Assembly (NCBI GenBank): GCA_023055425.1
Contig: JALGPY010000012.1
Location: 14,319,922-14,383,921, forward strand
Reading direction: 5' to 3'
DNA length: 64,000 bases
DNA from: Linanthus parryae
Taxonomy: Eukaryota; Streptophyta; Magnoliopsida; Ericales; Polemoniaceae
The translations under genes were made by a program, and so were the position numbers. Below, piece after piece: positions 36,059 to 45,916 of the stretch (within the stretch, counting starts at the first letter, position 1; every line of letters starts with the position of its first letter). A model generated the notes under the pieces. It had not been told where the DNA came from and did no database searches. It was given only the letters and a program-made list of their open reading frames with translations.

Positions 36059-36946
36059 TTTGGAAGTTTCCTAACTGTTGTTTATACAATATCAAATCAT
36101 TATCATTGGAGGTACTGATCAAACTATCCGTTGGAGAAGCTATTAGAGAAGTCAAAGTTGAAGCTAAAAAATAGGGAAGTTTGTTATGAGAAGATCTTGA
36201 AGATCTGTATTTCAAATTACTCTATGAAAGAGGGAAAGCTGAAGCTATGAAACGAGACAATTAGCAGAGAAAATTAGCAGAGACACTCAAAAACACTCAA
36301 GGATTGACAAGCAACAAAGAAGAAGATTCATTTCTCTCAATCCAAGCATCTGAAGAACACTGCATAGTCATTGCAGATTCTGTTCTAGTGTTCTTCTCTT
36401 CTGAACTTCATTTGTATATCTTTTTTATAATACTTCTAGTTCTTATTCTCAAGTATTATTCAAGGTGAACAATAGAGAATTCTTAGTTAATCTTATAGTT
36501 AGAGCAGGTACTAGATAGGTTAGTGAGAACCACAAGCTATAACAGAGTAAGGCATCTCTCTGTGCTTGAGATCTAGGGCTTAGTTGTTGATTAAAAAGAA
36601 TTGAGTTGAAAATCTTGCAGGGAGAAGATCCTTGAGGTAGAGGCGTAGGTCCAAGTGGACTGAATCTATATATCTTGTGCCTCTTGAATTTATTTTTCAG
36701 TTCCATACTTAGTGCATTCACATAATTCAAAACTGTCTCATTTCAAAGGTTTGAAACTCATTTCAAGGCCTTGAAATAGACTTATCTTTTTATACTTCAA
36801 CTGTTTTAGTTCTAAGGGCTTTAAACTAATTTTAAGGCCTTGAATCTTGTTACAAATCTTTTGAAAACACTCTTCTTGCAAGTTTAACAAAAGTTGGAAT
36901 ACTCTATTCAACCCCCACCCCCCCCCCCCTTCTAGAGTACTGATCA
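36059..36946 (+). mobile_element. SIRE-type Copia, segment 3: rest of the 3' LTR
   Basis: It continues the SIRE LTR cut at 16960. The end has the typical Sirevirus form: an ACTCTATTCAACC phrase, a C-rich run (36911-36929) and TCTAGAGTAC. The right limit is uncertain (about 36946-36975), because the 5' end needed to check the target duplication is outside the window. Beyond it lies Copia coding sequence on the other strand. Confidence 0.75.
36742..36844 (+). repeat. SIRE palindromes in the LTR
   Basis: TTTCAAAGGTTTGAAA and TTTCAAGGCCTTGAAA start 20 bp apart at 36742 and 36762. A second, decayed pair lies at 36810 and 36831, 21 bp apart. Confidence 0.82.
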
Positions 36947-36959
36947 TGTATTTCTACCT

Positions 36960-37549
36960 ATTGTACACCCCTTCAGAGTCCAAGATTAAGAAATAGGCAT
37001 TGGTAGAGCGGCCCATGGTTGAAGTCCCACCCTAGTCTGCATCATAGAAAACAGAGAGCTCCATGCGCGCCCGTGGTCGGAGGTAAAAGCCATGACAGAT
37101 AGTCCCCTTGAGATAGAGAAGAATGTGTTTAGCTGCCAACCAGTACGAGTCAAGGGGGCCATGAAGGAATTGAGCAGGTATGTTCACCGCGAACAAGATA
37201 TCAGGGCGCGTGAGGCTGAGATATTGGAGAAGACTAAGTAAGCAGCGGTAGTCAGAAATGTCAGCGACAGAATTTGCTTGCAGAAAGGGATCAGTGGAGC
37301 ACATGGGAGTGCAGACATGCTTTGAATCTTCCATGTGAAACTTCTCCAGGATTTCCGAGATATATTGAGCATGCGAGATAAAGAGACCACCTTGATAAGG
37401 GATGACTTTCATCCCCAAGAAGTGACTAAGAGAGCCTAAATCCTTGAGAGAGAAGAGATAAGCTAGCCGTGATACGAACAACGACAGAGCTAATGGGGAG
37501 TTTCCAGTTAACAAAATCTCGCCCACATAGACCAGGAAGAATAGTCGGA
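36960..37549 (-). pseudogene. Ale/Retrofit-like Copia RT end and RNase H start
   Basis: Minus-strand reading: FFLVYVGEILLTGNSP, LGMKVIPYQGGLFISHAQYI, PLDSYWLAAKHILLYLKG, then FYDAD followed by a TAG at 37032. This is the C-terminal half of Copia RT and the start of RNase H. The catalytic motif usually written YVDD reads YVGE (codons at 37518-37523), so both metal-binding aspartates are changed. The upstream half of the gene lies beyond Athila D at 50527. The downstream half is cut by the SIRE insertion near LILDS. Confidence 0.85.
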
Positions 37550-37842
37550 TGACAGCTTGAAAATGGACTAGTCTGGGACATCTTTTTACCATTGGTTTTA
37601 ACCCTGTGAGAGTTGAGTTTGCCCATTTTCAGCTTATTTTCCACCTGATACGAGGCAGAGATTTATAGGACATGATTGCAAGATTAGAGTAATTTCATGC
37701 ATACTTTTGTTTGTTGGATATGATCGCGGGTACATATTATAATGTGCAGGTAACAGGTGCCGAGAAATGCATGGGATTGACTTGGATGGGAAGCAGCGTA
37801 TCAGGAGAGCTGAGCAGAAAAAAGAGCAGAAAAGTCTAAGTT

Positions 37843-38161
37843 GTGCGTGCAAACGCAGGGCACCTGCGTTCAAACGCACCAGATGGCAGCAGCGGGAAAA
37901 TGGTGGAAAAGAGGCTAAGAAATGCAGAAAAGCTAAGGCGTGCGTTCAGACGCACGGCCTGCGTTCAAACGCAGGACTCAACATCAGAAGAAGAAAAGAC
38001 CAAGTAGTGCGTTCAAACGCAGGGGAGCTGCGTTCAAACGCACGTGTCCGAGAAGTCAGAAGCCAGAGGAAGGAAAAGCGGTTAAGGCCTGCGTTCAAAC
38101 GCAGGATGAGTGCGTTCAGACGCACTGCGTTTGAACGCATGTGAGATGCGTTTGAACGCAC
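37843..38161 (+). repeat. Palindrome array, unit TGCGTTCAAACGCA (5' LTR of D)
   Basis: About ten 14-bp units, mostly in pairs. Some are in the opposite orientation (TGCGTTTGAACGCA) or have CAGACG centres. The array ends 84 bp before the TATA box. Confidence 0.92.
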
Positions 38162-38244
38162 GGAGGGTTTCCAGAAGCTTCCGGGACGGGTCTTTTTTAG
38201 GGTAAAACAGGAATTTCGTGCATCAGTTTTGGAGACTGTGGCAG

Positions 38245-38252
38245 TATAAAAG
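38245..38252 (+). promoter_or_regulatory. TATA box in the Athila D LTR (also 49513-49520)
   Basis: TATAAAAG in both LTRs, followed about 30 bp later by a GAATTAGGG region where transcription could start. Activity is inferred. Confidence 0.65.
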
Positions 38253-39263
38253 GAGGTGTCCCAGCATTGAATTAGGGTTACACATACACACTCATACATC
38301 TATCATCATCATCACAGCAGCCAGTTTCAGAGCCGTCAGGATTGGAGCAAGTCAGGATTGGAGCAGTTTTTCAGTATTCAGCCAATAACTAATTTGATCT
38401 TTTCTCTCTTTTATGAAACGTTGTTTTTAAATAATGCAAGCTAGCTAAACCTTTTTCCTAGGTTCTCGGTGAACCTAGGGTCTATGAATTCAGCAGACTT
38501 GGTTGTTTGATTTTCAGATGCATGGCTAGCTAAGCCTTAATACAGGATGGATTGTTATTATTCTGTCTTTGATTTTGTTTACATACATGAATGGCTTGAT
38601 CACCCAGGAGTGTTAAAGACAGGATCTGGTGCGCGAGAGTGACTAGTGAGAGTTAGGAAGAAAAGACAGGATTTAGTACTCTGCCTTGATGGACCGAGAG
38701 GTGAAAAGAATCAGGGGACTAGCCCAGAAGCATTAGACCAACTGTTAGACGTTTAGGGGGAGACCGAGAGGAGAACCTGTAACTCTAGCAGACTTAGAAC
38801 GAACCTGCAGATTTAGGTGGACTGAGAGGACCCGAAAATCTGCAGTAGAGTGATAGGTGCATGAGACCGAGAGGAGATTGTACTGTTGGTATGCTGGCAT
38901 AAACAAAACCACCGTGTGTTTCTGAAATCGAATATACCATGAAAGCTGGAGATTAACCCTAGGGGATCCTGGGACCTAGATTCTTAGAATTACTGATTTT
39001 TACAACTACAACAATTTCTGCAAAGTATTTAAAAGAAAAATAAAATAAGCTTTTCTAAATATTGTTTTATTTACTGCAATTTAGTGAGTAGAATCAAATC
39101 CCAAACCTTCCTCCTTTTTACAGACTTTGTGTCTAATTCTAATTCTAATAAGCAAAACTTAAACTGTTCTCGAGGGTTCGACAATCAGAGTCACAATTAC
39201 ATACTCTATATTACTTGATCGTACACTTGCGAAAAAGAAGATAGATTTACGCTGTCAAGTTTT

Positions 39264-39281
39264 TGGCGCCGTTGCCGGGGA
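39264..39281 (+). promoter_or_regulatory. Primer binding site of Athila D
   Basis: TGGCGCCGTTGCCGGGGA is fully complementary, as I recall it, to the 3' end of plant tRNA-Asp including CCA. It starts six bases after the LTR end. Confidence 0.9.
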
Positions 39282-39400
39282 ACGGTTACAGTTTTGTTAA
39301 AAAGACATTAGAATAAGTCTCAAAGTTTTTCTTTTTTTTTTACGTTTATTTTCTTTTGACTTACTACTCTTGAATTCTGATTTTCAGGGTATTCTAGTTT

Positions 39401-41842
39401 ATGTCCAGATTGCCTAGCAAACTGGTATCACCACTTGAAGATCCCGAAAAACTTTTCAGAGAGCAAAGTCGCAGACACCGAGCCGCGATGTCTGAGCACG
39501 GAGAAGACTTAACAACCGAAACAGGAACACCCACAGGGCAGCAGCAACGTACTCCAGCACAGATGGCTCTTTACATTGAAGAGCTGATAGCAGCAGGCTT
39601 TGCTGCCAGGAACAATCAGAGGACTTACAACAGGTCCGGGAGGGCAATAGTCGAAAATTTTGAAGTCCCAACCGGAGGACATCAACCAGCTATCGTAGTG
39701 CCACCCATTACAGCAGAGCACTTCGATCTGAAATCATCCACCATTCAGACCGCCCAGACTCATTGTCCTTTCAATGGGAAAGCAGATGAAGATCCAAACG
39801 ACTTCCTCGGAAAGTTTGAAGATTACTGCAACAAGATTAAATATAAAGGAGTTGAAGCGGATACGTTAAAGCTGATTTTATTCCCATACTGCTTGTTCGG
39901 AACAGCAAAAGACTGGCTGGAGGCAAGACCACCGAGGTCCATCACTACCTGGGATAAGTGTGTTACTGATTTTTTGACAAAGTTTTACCCCGCATCCCGT
40001 GTTATCAAGCTTCAGAGTGAGATCTTATCGTTCAAACAGAATATGGGGAAAACGGTGGTAGACGCATGGGACAGGCTGATGAGACTTGTTAAAAAATGCC
40101 ACAATCATGGCTTCGGGGACGCAAAAATTCTGCAGGTATTCTACCATGCTCTCGACAGGGAGAATGCTGACAGGATTGATCGGGAAGCTGGGGGTAACTT
40201 TTTATACCATGTGGATAAGGACGGAGCATATGAACTGATGAAACAATTAGCCAAACAGGATACTCGCCTGTTTGACGACCGCAGGCTCACAGCAGTAGTA
40301 GAACCAGTGGCCGACGACAGGATTGACAACCTCACGAAAGTGGTACAGGACTTAGTTAAAAAGGTGTATACAGAGAAGAAGCCAGTGGCATCAGTGGAAG
40401 AACCTGACCTTGACGCAGCAATTCTGGAGCTTCAGACCGAAGATGCCAACTATGTTCAGCAGCAGTGGGATCCTAGTCGCTACAGACCAGGCACACGTGA
40501 CCATCCAGGGTTTCGCTACGGAAATCCCAATGCAGCAGCCTATGCACCAGGATTCCAGCACAGGCCACAGGCACAACAGACGGCCCCAGCACAGCACGCA
40601 CCAGCAGCACCTCCACAGCTAAATTTGTCACAGCAACATTTTGAGTCCTATATGGAGAAATTCAATAAGCAGTGGGAAACTAGATTCGCGCAGATGGAGT
40701 CATTAACTGCCGATGTAAGCCAAATGAAGATTGCTATCCGCAACTTGGAGGTGCAGAATGGTCAGCTTGCACAGAATCAGGCAGAACGAGCCCCAGGGAA
40801 TTTACCATCAAATACAGTGAACAATCCACGCGCTCAAATCAATGCTATCACAACTCAAAGTGGAATTGCACTGCAGGATCCACAGTATCCCAGTCATGCA
40901 CGGGCTGAAAGGTCAAAAATTATTGAACAGGAAGTGATTGACAGGGAAGACAGTTCAACCGTAAACTCTCAGAAAAGGGGTTCGGTCGAGCAGGAAGCAG
41001 AGCAGACTAATGAGGGTAGTCCAGAATTAGTGCATATCTCTAAGGAGGTACCCTACCCTCTGAAGACACGCAAGAGAGATGACAGGAAAGACTACGCCAG
41101 ATTTCGGGAAGTATTCAAGCAATTACAGATAAACATACCTTTTGCTGAAGCACTTGCCAAAATGCCTACTTATGAAAAATTTCTCAAAGAAATATTGTAT
41201 GGGAGAAGGCGAATGAGTGACTTCGAAACAGTGAATCTGACGGCAGAAGCGAGAAGTTGTGTAAAAAATGGTCTACCACTGAAAAAGAAAGACCCTGGCA
41301 GCTTTGTTATTCCAGTAACCCTGGGCAGTGCATACACAGGAAAAGCCTTATGCGACTTGGGTGCTAGCATCAACCTGATGCCACTGACCATCTTCAAAAG
41401 TCTGGGAGTCGGAGAGCCCCGTCCAACAAGAATTATGCTTCAAATGGCTGACAGATCTGTGAAACCCGCCTATGGAGTAATTGAAGATATCCTGGTAAAA
41501 GTTGGAGAGCTTATTTTTCCAGCAGACTTTGTGATCCTGTACATGGAGGCTGGAGAGGTCCCGCTAATCCTGGGCAGGCCTTTCCTAGCAACCGGTGAAG
41601 CCATTATTAACTGCAAAAGTGGGGAGTTGTCCATGCAAATCAACGAGGAAAAAGTGAAATTTAATGTTTTCAAATCTCTCCATCTTCCTGACCATTATGG
41701 GCATGAAAACTGTTTCGCAGTAGAGGTAATTGATGATCTGGAGAATGAGGAAATGGAAAATTTATGGGAAGAATTTGAGGACATGTATCCAAAGGAAACA
41801 GAGGAGCAGCAGGATGAACAGATCATGGGAACAGAAAGCTAA
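39401..41842 (+). CDS. Athila D gag-protease
   Basis: A frame of 813 codons from ATG 39401 to TAA 41840-41842. The Gag core spans about residues 130-250 (DPNDFLGKFEDYC, DWLEARPPRSITTW, FLTKFYPASRVI, IDREAGGNFLYH). A Gln/Pro/Ala-rich linker follows (about 360-420). The end of Gag includes INIPFAEALAKMPTYEKFL. Then comes an aspartic protease with ALCDLGAS (catalytic Asp at residue 652) and [11 protein letters not shown]. No CCHC knuckle is visible. The stop lies in the same frame as the following RT, and no stop is seen at the matching place in C, so it is more likely a nonsense mutation than a normal gag end; readthrough cannot be excluded. Protease and Gag look intact. Confidence 0.92.
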   Translation: MSRLPSKLVSPLEDPEKLFREQSRRHRAAMSEHGEDLTTETGTPTGQQQRTPAQMALYIEELIAAGFAARNNQRTYNRSGRAIVENFEVPTGGHQPAIVVPPITAEHFDLKSSTIQTAQTHCPFNGKADEDPNDFLGKFEDYCNKIKYKGVEADTLKLILFPYCLFGTAKDWLEARPPRSITTWDKCVTDFLTKFYPASRVIKLQSEILSFKQNMGKTVVDAWDRLMRLVKKCHNHGFGDAKILQVFYHALDRENADRIDREAGGNFLYHVDKDGAYELMKQLAKQDTRLFDDRRLTAVVEPVADDRIDNLTKVVQDLVKKVYTEKKPVASVEEPDLDAAILELQTEDANYVQQQWDPSRYRPGTRDHPGFRYGNPNAAAYAPGFQHRPQAQQTAPAQHAPAAPPQLNLSQQHFESYMEKFNKQWETRFAQMESLTADVSQMKIAIRNLEVQNGQLAQNQAERAPGNLPSNTVNNPRAQINAITTQSGIALQDPQYPSHARAERSKIIEQEVIDREDSSTVNSQKRGSVEQEAEQTNEGSPELVHISKEVPYPLKTRKRDDRKDYARFREVFKQLQINIPFAEALAKMPTYEKFLKEILYGRRRMSDFETVNLTAEARSCVKNGLPLKKKDPGSFVIPVTLGSAYTGKALCDLGASINLMPLTIFKSLGVGEPRPTRIMLQMADRSVKPAYGVIEDILVKVGELIFPADFVILYMEAGEVPLILGRPFLATGEAIINCKSGELSMQINEEKVKFNVFKSLHLPDHYGHENCFAVEVIDDLENEEMENLWEEFEDMYPKETEEQQDEQIMGTES

Positions 41843-41878
41843 GTCACGCTATATAGGGACGAAGGAGGCGAGCAGAAA

Positions 41879-42727
41879 ATGACATTGGTCCCATCACTCC
41901 AGGAACCACCAGTCCTGGAATTGAAACAGTTGCTAGACCACCTCAGGTACGCTTTTATTGGTGAAAATAATACTCTGCCGGTAATTGTTTCGTCTCTTTT
42001 ATCTCAGGAACAGGAACAAAAGCTGCTGGAGGTACTTCGAGAGCATAAAGAAGCAATCGGATGGACAATTGCAGACCTAAGGGGAATCAGTCCTGATTAC
42101 TGCATGCACAAAATAAGAATCGAAGAAGGAAAGAAGCCAGTCATCCAGCCTCAACGGAGACTAAACCCAATTATGAAAGATGTGGTATGTAAGGAGGTCA
42201 TGAAGTGGCTAGAAGCAGGAATTATATACCCCATATCAGACAGCACCTGGGTCAGTCCTGTCCAGTGTGTACCAAAGAAAGGGGGTATTACAGTAGTACA
42301 GAATGCTGATAAGGAACAGATTGCCCAGCGCACTGTCACTGGCTGGCGAATCTGTATGGACTATCGGAAGCTGAACGAGGCCACACTGAAAGACCACTTT
42401 CCGCTGCCATTCATGGATCAGTTGGACAGACTAGCTCACCATGCTTATTACTGCTTTCTTGACGGGTATTCTGGCTACAACAAGATCTATATAAATCCAG
42501 AGGATCAAGAAAAGACGACGTTCACCTGCCCATATGGAACGTTCGCCTTTAGACGGATGCCATTTGGATTGTGCAATGCTCCAGCAACATTCCAAAGATG
42601 CATGATGGCTATTTTCTCTGATATGATAGAGAAAAATTTGGAAGTTTTCACGGACGACTTTTCGTTGTTTGGAGACAGCTTCGAAGACTGCTTATACCAT
42701 CTGGCCAGTGTTCTGATCCGCTACTGA
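41879..42727 (+). pseudogene. Athila D reverse transcriptase, ends at a premature TGA
   Basis: A frame of 282 codons in the same phase as gag-PR. It has the Ty3/Gypsy RT blocks: HKIRIEEGKKPVIQPQRRLN, WVSPVQCVPKKGG, WRICMDYRKLNEATLKDHFP, FLDGYSGYNKI, TFAFRRMPFGLCNAPATFQR and the catalytic FTDD (Asp 259 and 260). A TGA at 42725-42727 and a TAA at 42776-42778 interrupt the frame before the sense resumes ([19 protein letters not shown]). The RT core with its catalytic residues is present, but the fusion to RNase H and integrase is broken. Confidence 0.92.
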
Positions 42728-42784
42728 AAAACAAACCTGGTACTCAACTGGGAAAAATGCCACTTCATGGTTACTTAAGGAATA

Positions 42785-44809
42785 GTGCTGGGACACAGGA
42801 TTTCCAGCAAAGGACTGGAAGTAGACAGGGCAAAAATAGAGGTGATCAAGCAGCTTCCATATCCAACCACAGTGAGGGCAATTAAGAGTTTTTTGGGCCA
42901 CGCAGTATTTTACAGAAGGTTTATTAAAGATTTCTCAAAAATTACAAAGCCACTATGTAGTTTGTTGGGAAAAGATGTGCCCTTCGTATTTGATGAAGCC
43001 TGCAAAGAAGCCTTTGACGTGCTTAAAGAGAGGCTGACAACTGCACCCATTATCACAACGCCTGACTGGACCCTCCCGTTCGAGCTGATGTGCGACGCCA
43101 GTGATTACGCAGTGGGCGCGGTACTGGGACAGCGGAAGGACAAGGTGTGCAGTGTCATTTACTATGCCAGCAGGGTCCTGAATGAAGCACAGATTAATTA
43201 TGGCACTACAGAGAAGGAGCTGCTGGCAGTCGTGTTTGCCCTGGATAAGTTCAGATCCTACCTGGTAGGTTCAAAAGTCATCATATTCACAGATCACAGT
43301 GCGCTGAAATACTTACTGGAGAAGAAGGATGCAAAGCCAAGGCTGCTGCGTTGGATTCTGCTGATGCAGGAATTTGATGTCGAGATCAAGGATAAAAAGG
43401 GAGTTGAAAATGTGGTAGCTGATCATCTATCTCGCCTGGAAAACCCTACAGAAGAACTGGTGCCCATTCAAGAAAATTTTCCGGATGAACACATTATGAA
43501 GATCAAGACCAACAGACGGCCCTGGTACTACGCCATAGCCAATTATTTGGTCAATGGAGCACTCCCTGAAGACATCACCCCTTGGCAGAAAAATAAGTTT
43601 ATTTCAGACTGCAAGCAATATTTCTGGGACGATCCTTATCTGTTCAAGCAAGGGGCAGACAATATTCTCCGTCGCTGCATTCCATGTCACGAGATTTTGG
43701 AGGTAATACAGCACTGCCACTCAGCACAATGTGGGGGACACTTCAGCGGACCGAGAACAGCCCACAAAGTACTGCAGTCAGGATTTTTCTGGCCAACAGT
43801 CTTCAAGGATTGCCATGACTATGCGCAGAGTTGCGATCGCTGCCAACGGACAGGAAATATTTCCCAGCGGAATGAAATGCCCATGACACTTTGGCAGGAA
43901 GTCGAGCCTTTTGATGTTTGGGGTATCGATTTTATGGGTCCATTCCCTTCGTCTCTGGGAAATCTCTACATCTTACTGGCAGTGGATTACGTGTCAAAAT
44001 GGGTGGAAGCAATAGCATGTCAGAAGAACGATGCGGCAATCGTGGAAAGATTCCTCAAACGTAATATCTTTACCAGATTTGGAACACCGAGGGCCATGGT
44101 CAGTGATGAAGGTTCTCATTTTATCAATAAGGTCTTTGCCAAGGTTTTACAGCAATACGGGGTGTCTATCCATAAGGTGTCACTGCCTTATCACCCTCAG
44201 GCAAACGGGCAAGCAGAGGTGTCCAACAGAGAGATAAAGAGCATACTGGAAAAAACTGTGAATCCTGGACGTAAGGACTGGTCGCTAAAGCTGGATGATG
44301 CGCTCTGGGCATACAGAACTGCTTATAAAACCCCACTGGGAATGTCCCCATACCAGCTGGTGTTTGGTAAAGCATGTCACTTACCAGTAGAATTGGAGCA
44401 CAAAGCATACTGGGCAATCAGGCAGCTAAATATGGATCACAGTTTATCAGGAAACAAACGGAAGATGGCACTCCTCGAACTAGAAGAATTTCGTAGGACT
44501 GCTTATGAGAGTGCCAAAATTTATAAAGAAAAAACAAAGAAGTGGCATGACAACCGCATTCTACCAAAGAAGATAGAAATCGGGCAGAAGGTTCTCCTCT
44601 ACAACTCAAGGATGAAATTCTATCCAGGGAAGCTGCGCTCAAGATGGTCTGGACCATTTATTGTGAAGGACATTACATCATGGGGAGTGGTGGAGCTGGA
44701 GAACCCGAGGGATAATACAGTTTTCAAGGTGAATGGGAACAGACTCAAGCCATACAGGGATCCTCAGGAGATCATGGAGGTAGAGGCACTCTACCTCGAC
44801 CTTCCGTAA
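42785..44809 (+). pseudogene. Athila D RNase H and integrase, separated from RT by two stops
   Basis: An open frame of 674 codons in phase with RT. It includes the RT connection, RNase H ([14 protein letters not shown] with Asp near 104, [27 protein letters not shown]), and an integrase H2C2 finger ([10 protein letters not shown] through [11 protein letters not shown]). The catalytic core has Asp 382 (WGIDFMGP), Asp 441 (VSDEGSHF) and Glu 478 (GQAEVSNRE), a normal D-D-36-E spacing. The C-terminal part has [18 protein letters not shown] and WSGPFIV. It ends at TAA 44807. I see no internal damage; the only defects are the upstream stops. Confidence 0.92.
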
Positions 44810-44837
44810 TTACAACAGAGGTAACAAAGTCGGGCTG

Positions 44838-44883
44838 TCGACTGTAAATCACAAGCGCTGGTTGGGAGGCAACCCAACATAGA
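44838..44883 (+). promoter_or_regulatory. Conserved post-pol motif of Athila D
   Basis: GTCGACTGTAAATCACAAGC and TTGGGAGGCAACCCAA, 30 bp after the pol stop. Shared with B, C and E. Confidence 0.72.
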
Positions 44884-44982
44884 TTAGTTGTTTTTATATA
44901 ATTTTTACAATGTTCATAATTTGAGAGAAAAGTGAGAAACAGGGGTTTAATGTTGAACTCAGTGTTTCAGGAATCAGAGGCG

Positions 44983-45531
44983 TGCGTTCAAACGCACATG
45001 TGCGTTCAAACGCAGACACCCTGCGTTCAAACGCAGACCCACCAACAGACAGAAGAAACACTGGAAACGGCTAACACATGTGCGTTCAAACGCAGACCTC
45101 ATGCGTTCAAACGCAGATCACACAATGAAGATTTCCAGCCAACAAGTGGTGCGTTCAAACGCACAAGGTGCGTTCAAACGCAAGGAGAAAAAGATGGGTT
45201 GGAAAAACCTAAGGACGTGCGTCCAAACGCAGAGGGTGCGTTCGAACGTAAGAACCCATCAGCAGAGAATTTCTAGAGTCAAGGCATGCGTTTAAACGCA
45301 GATCATGTGCGTTCAAACGCAGCTCATCAGAAGCATCGCAGAAGCTAAGCATTGCGTTTAAACGCAACTAATGTGCGTTCAAACGCAAATCAACAAGCCC
45401 AGAAAATTCATAGAACTTCAAGCACTGCGTTCAAACGCACACCATGCGTTCAAACGCAGATCAAGAGAATTTCAAAATTACCAGAAAAGTGGAAGACGTG
45501 CGTTCAAACGCAGAAGCTGCGTTCAAACGCA
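44983..45531 (+). repeat. Internal palindrome array of Athila D, 17 units
   Basis: TGCGTTCAAACGCA units start at 44983, 45001, 45022, 45081, 45102, 45150, 45169, 45218, 45237, 45287, 45308, 45353, 45374, 45426, 45445, 45499 and 45518. After the first group of three they form seven pairs with starts 19 or 21 bp apart. Pair-to-pair distances are 69, 68, 69, 66, 73 and 73 bp. The stretches between pairs differ in sequence but are purine-rich. Confidence 0.95.
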
Positions 45532-45916
45532 CATTCGAGCGGGATCAGCAATTTCGGAAAAATTTGAAAAAATTTGAAATTTAGGGGCCATTCTGCAATT
45601 TCTGAAAATTTGCCTATATATACTGTACGGATGACAGTGACTCATTTTCACCCAAAGTCATCCAGTTTTCAACTCTCTCTCTAGAAATTCTCTCTGCCGT
45701 AGCAGCCGCCAGAAGCAGTCTGCCGCCAGCAATCTCCGACGACCACCGCAGGACCACAAGAAGGTCAGGAACAGTGTAGGGGTGGTCAAACTCATCCGAT
45801 CCAAACACCGACAGATCCACTTCAGAGAGCAATTTCCAGCTCTGTACCCGTAAGATTCACTCCGGGTAGCCAGGTTCTATCTTTTCCTTCTCTTTGAATA
45901 TTTTCATTTTTTCTGT
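45532..45916 (+). promoter_or_regulatory. Candidate internal promoter and leader of the extra ORF
   Basis: The array ends at 45531. After 83 bp comes TATATATA (45615-45622), then a CT-rich stretch (CAACTCTCTCTCTAG near 45668) and a 240-bp leader to the ATG at 45917. The geometry copies that of the LTR (array, 84 bp, TATAAAAG). It suggests separate transcription of the extra ORF, but this is inference. Confidence 0.55.

Larger units (their letters stand above)
37550..39257 (+). repeat. 5' LTR of Athila D
   Basis: It starts TGACAGCTTG and ends TTACGCTGTCA, 1708 bp. It contains a palindrome array (37843-38161) and a TATA box at 38245. It differs from the 3' LTR by a few substitutions and by two indels in the array. 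Confidence 0.96.

Noticed and set aside
36911..36929. C run as an assembly artefact
   Set aside because: A C-rich stretch followed by TCTAGAG is normal near the end of Sirevirus LTRs, though its exact length may be unreliable.
37634..38299. Frames with repeated AFKRR and CVQTQ peptides, on both strands (also 44932-45577 and 48888-49567)
   Set aside because: Products of the TGCGTTCAAACGCA array read in different frames; they appear on both strands and in non-coding LTR sequence.
44983..45531. CRISPR-like array
   Set aside because: Repeats and spacers are regular, but the unit is a 14-bp palindrome in pairs, there are no cas genes, and it lies inside a plant retrotransposon. Eukaryotic context rules it out.
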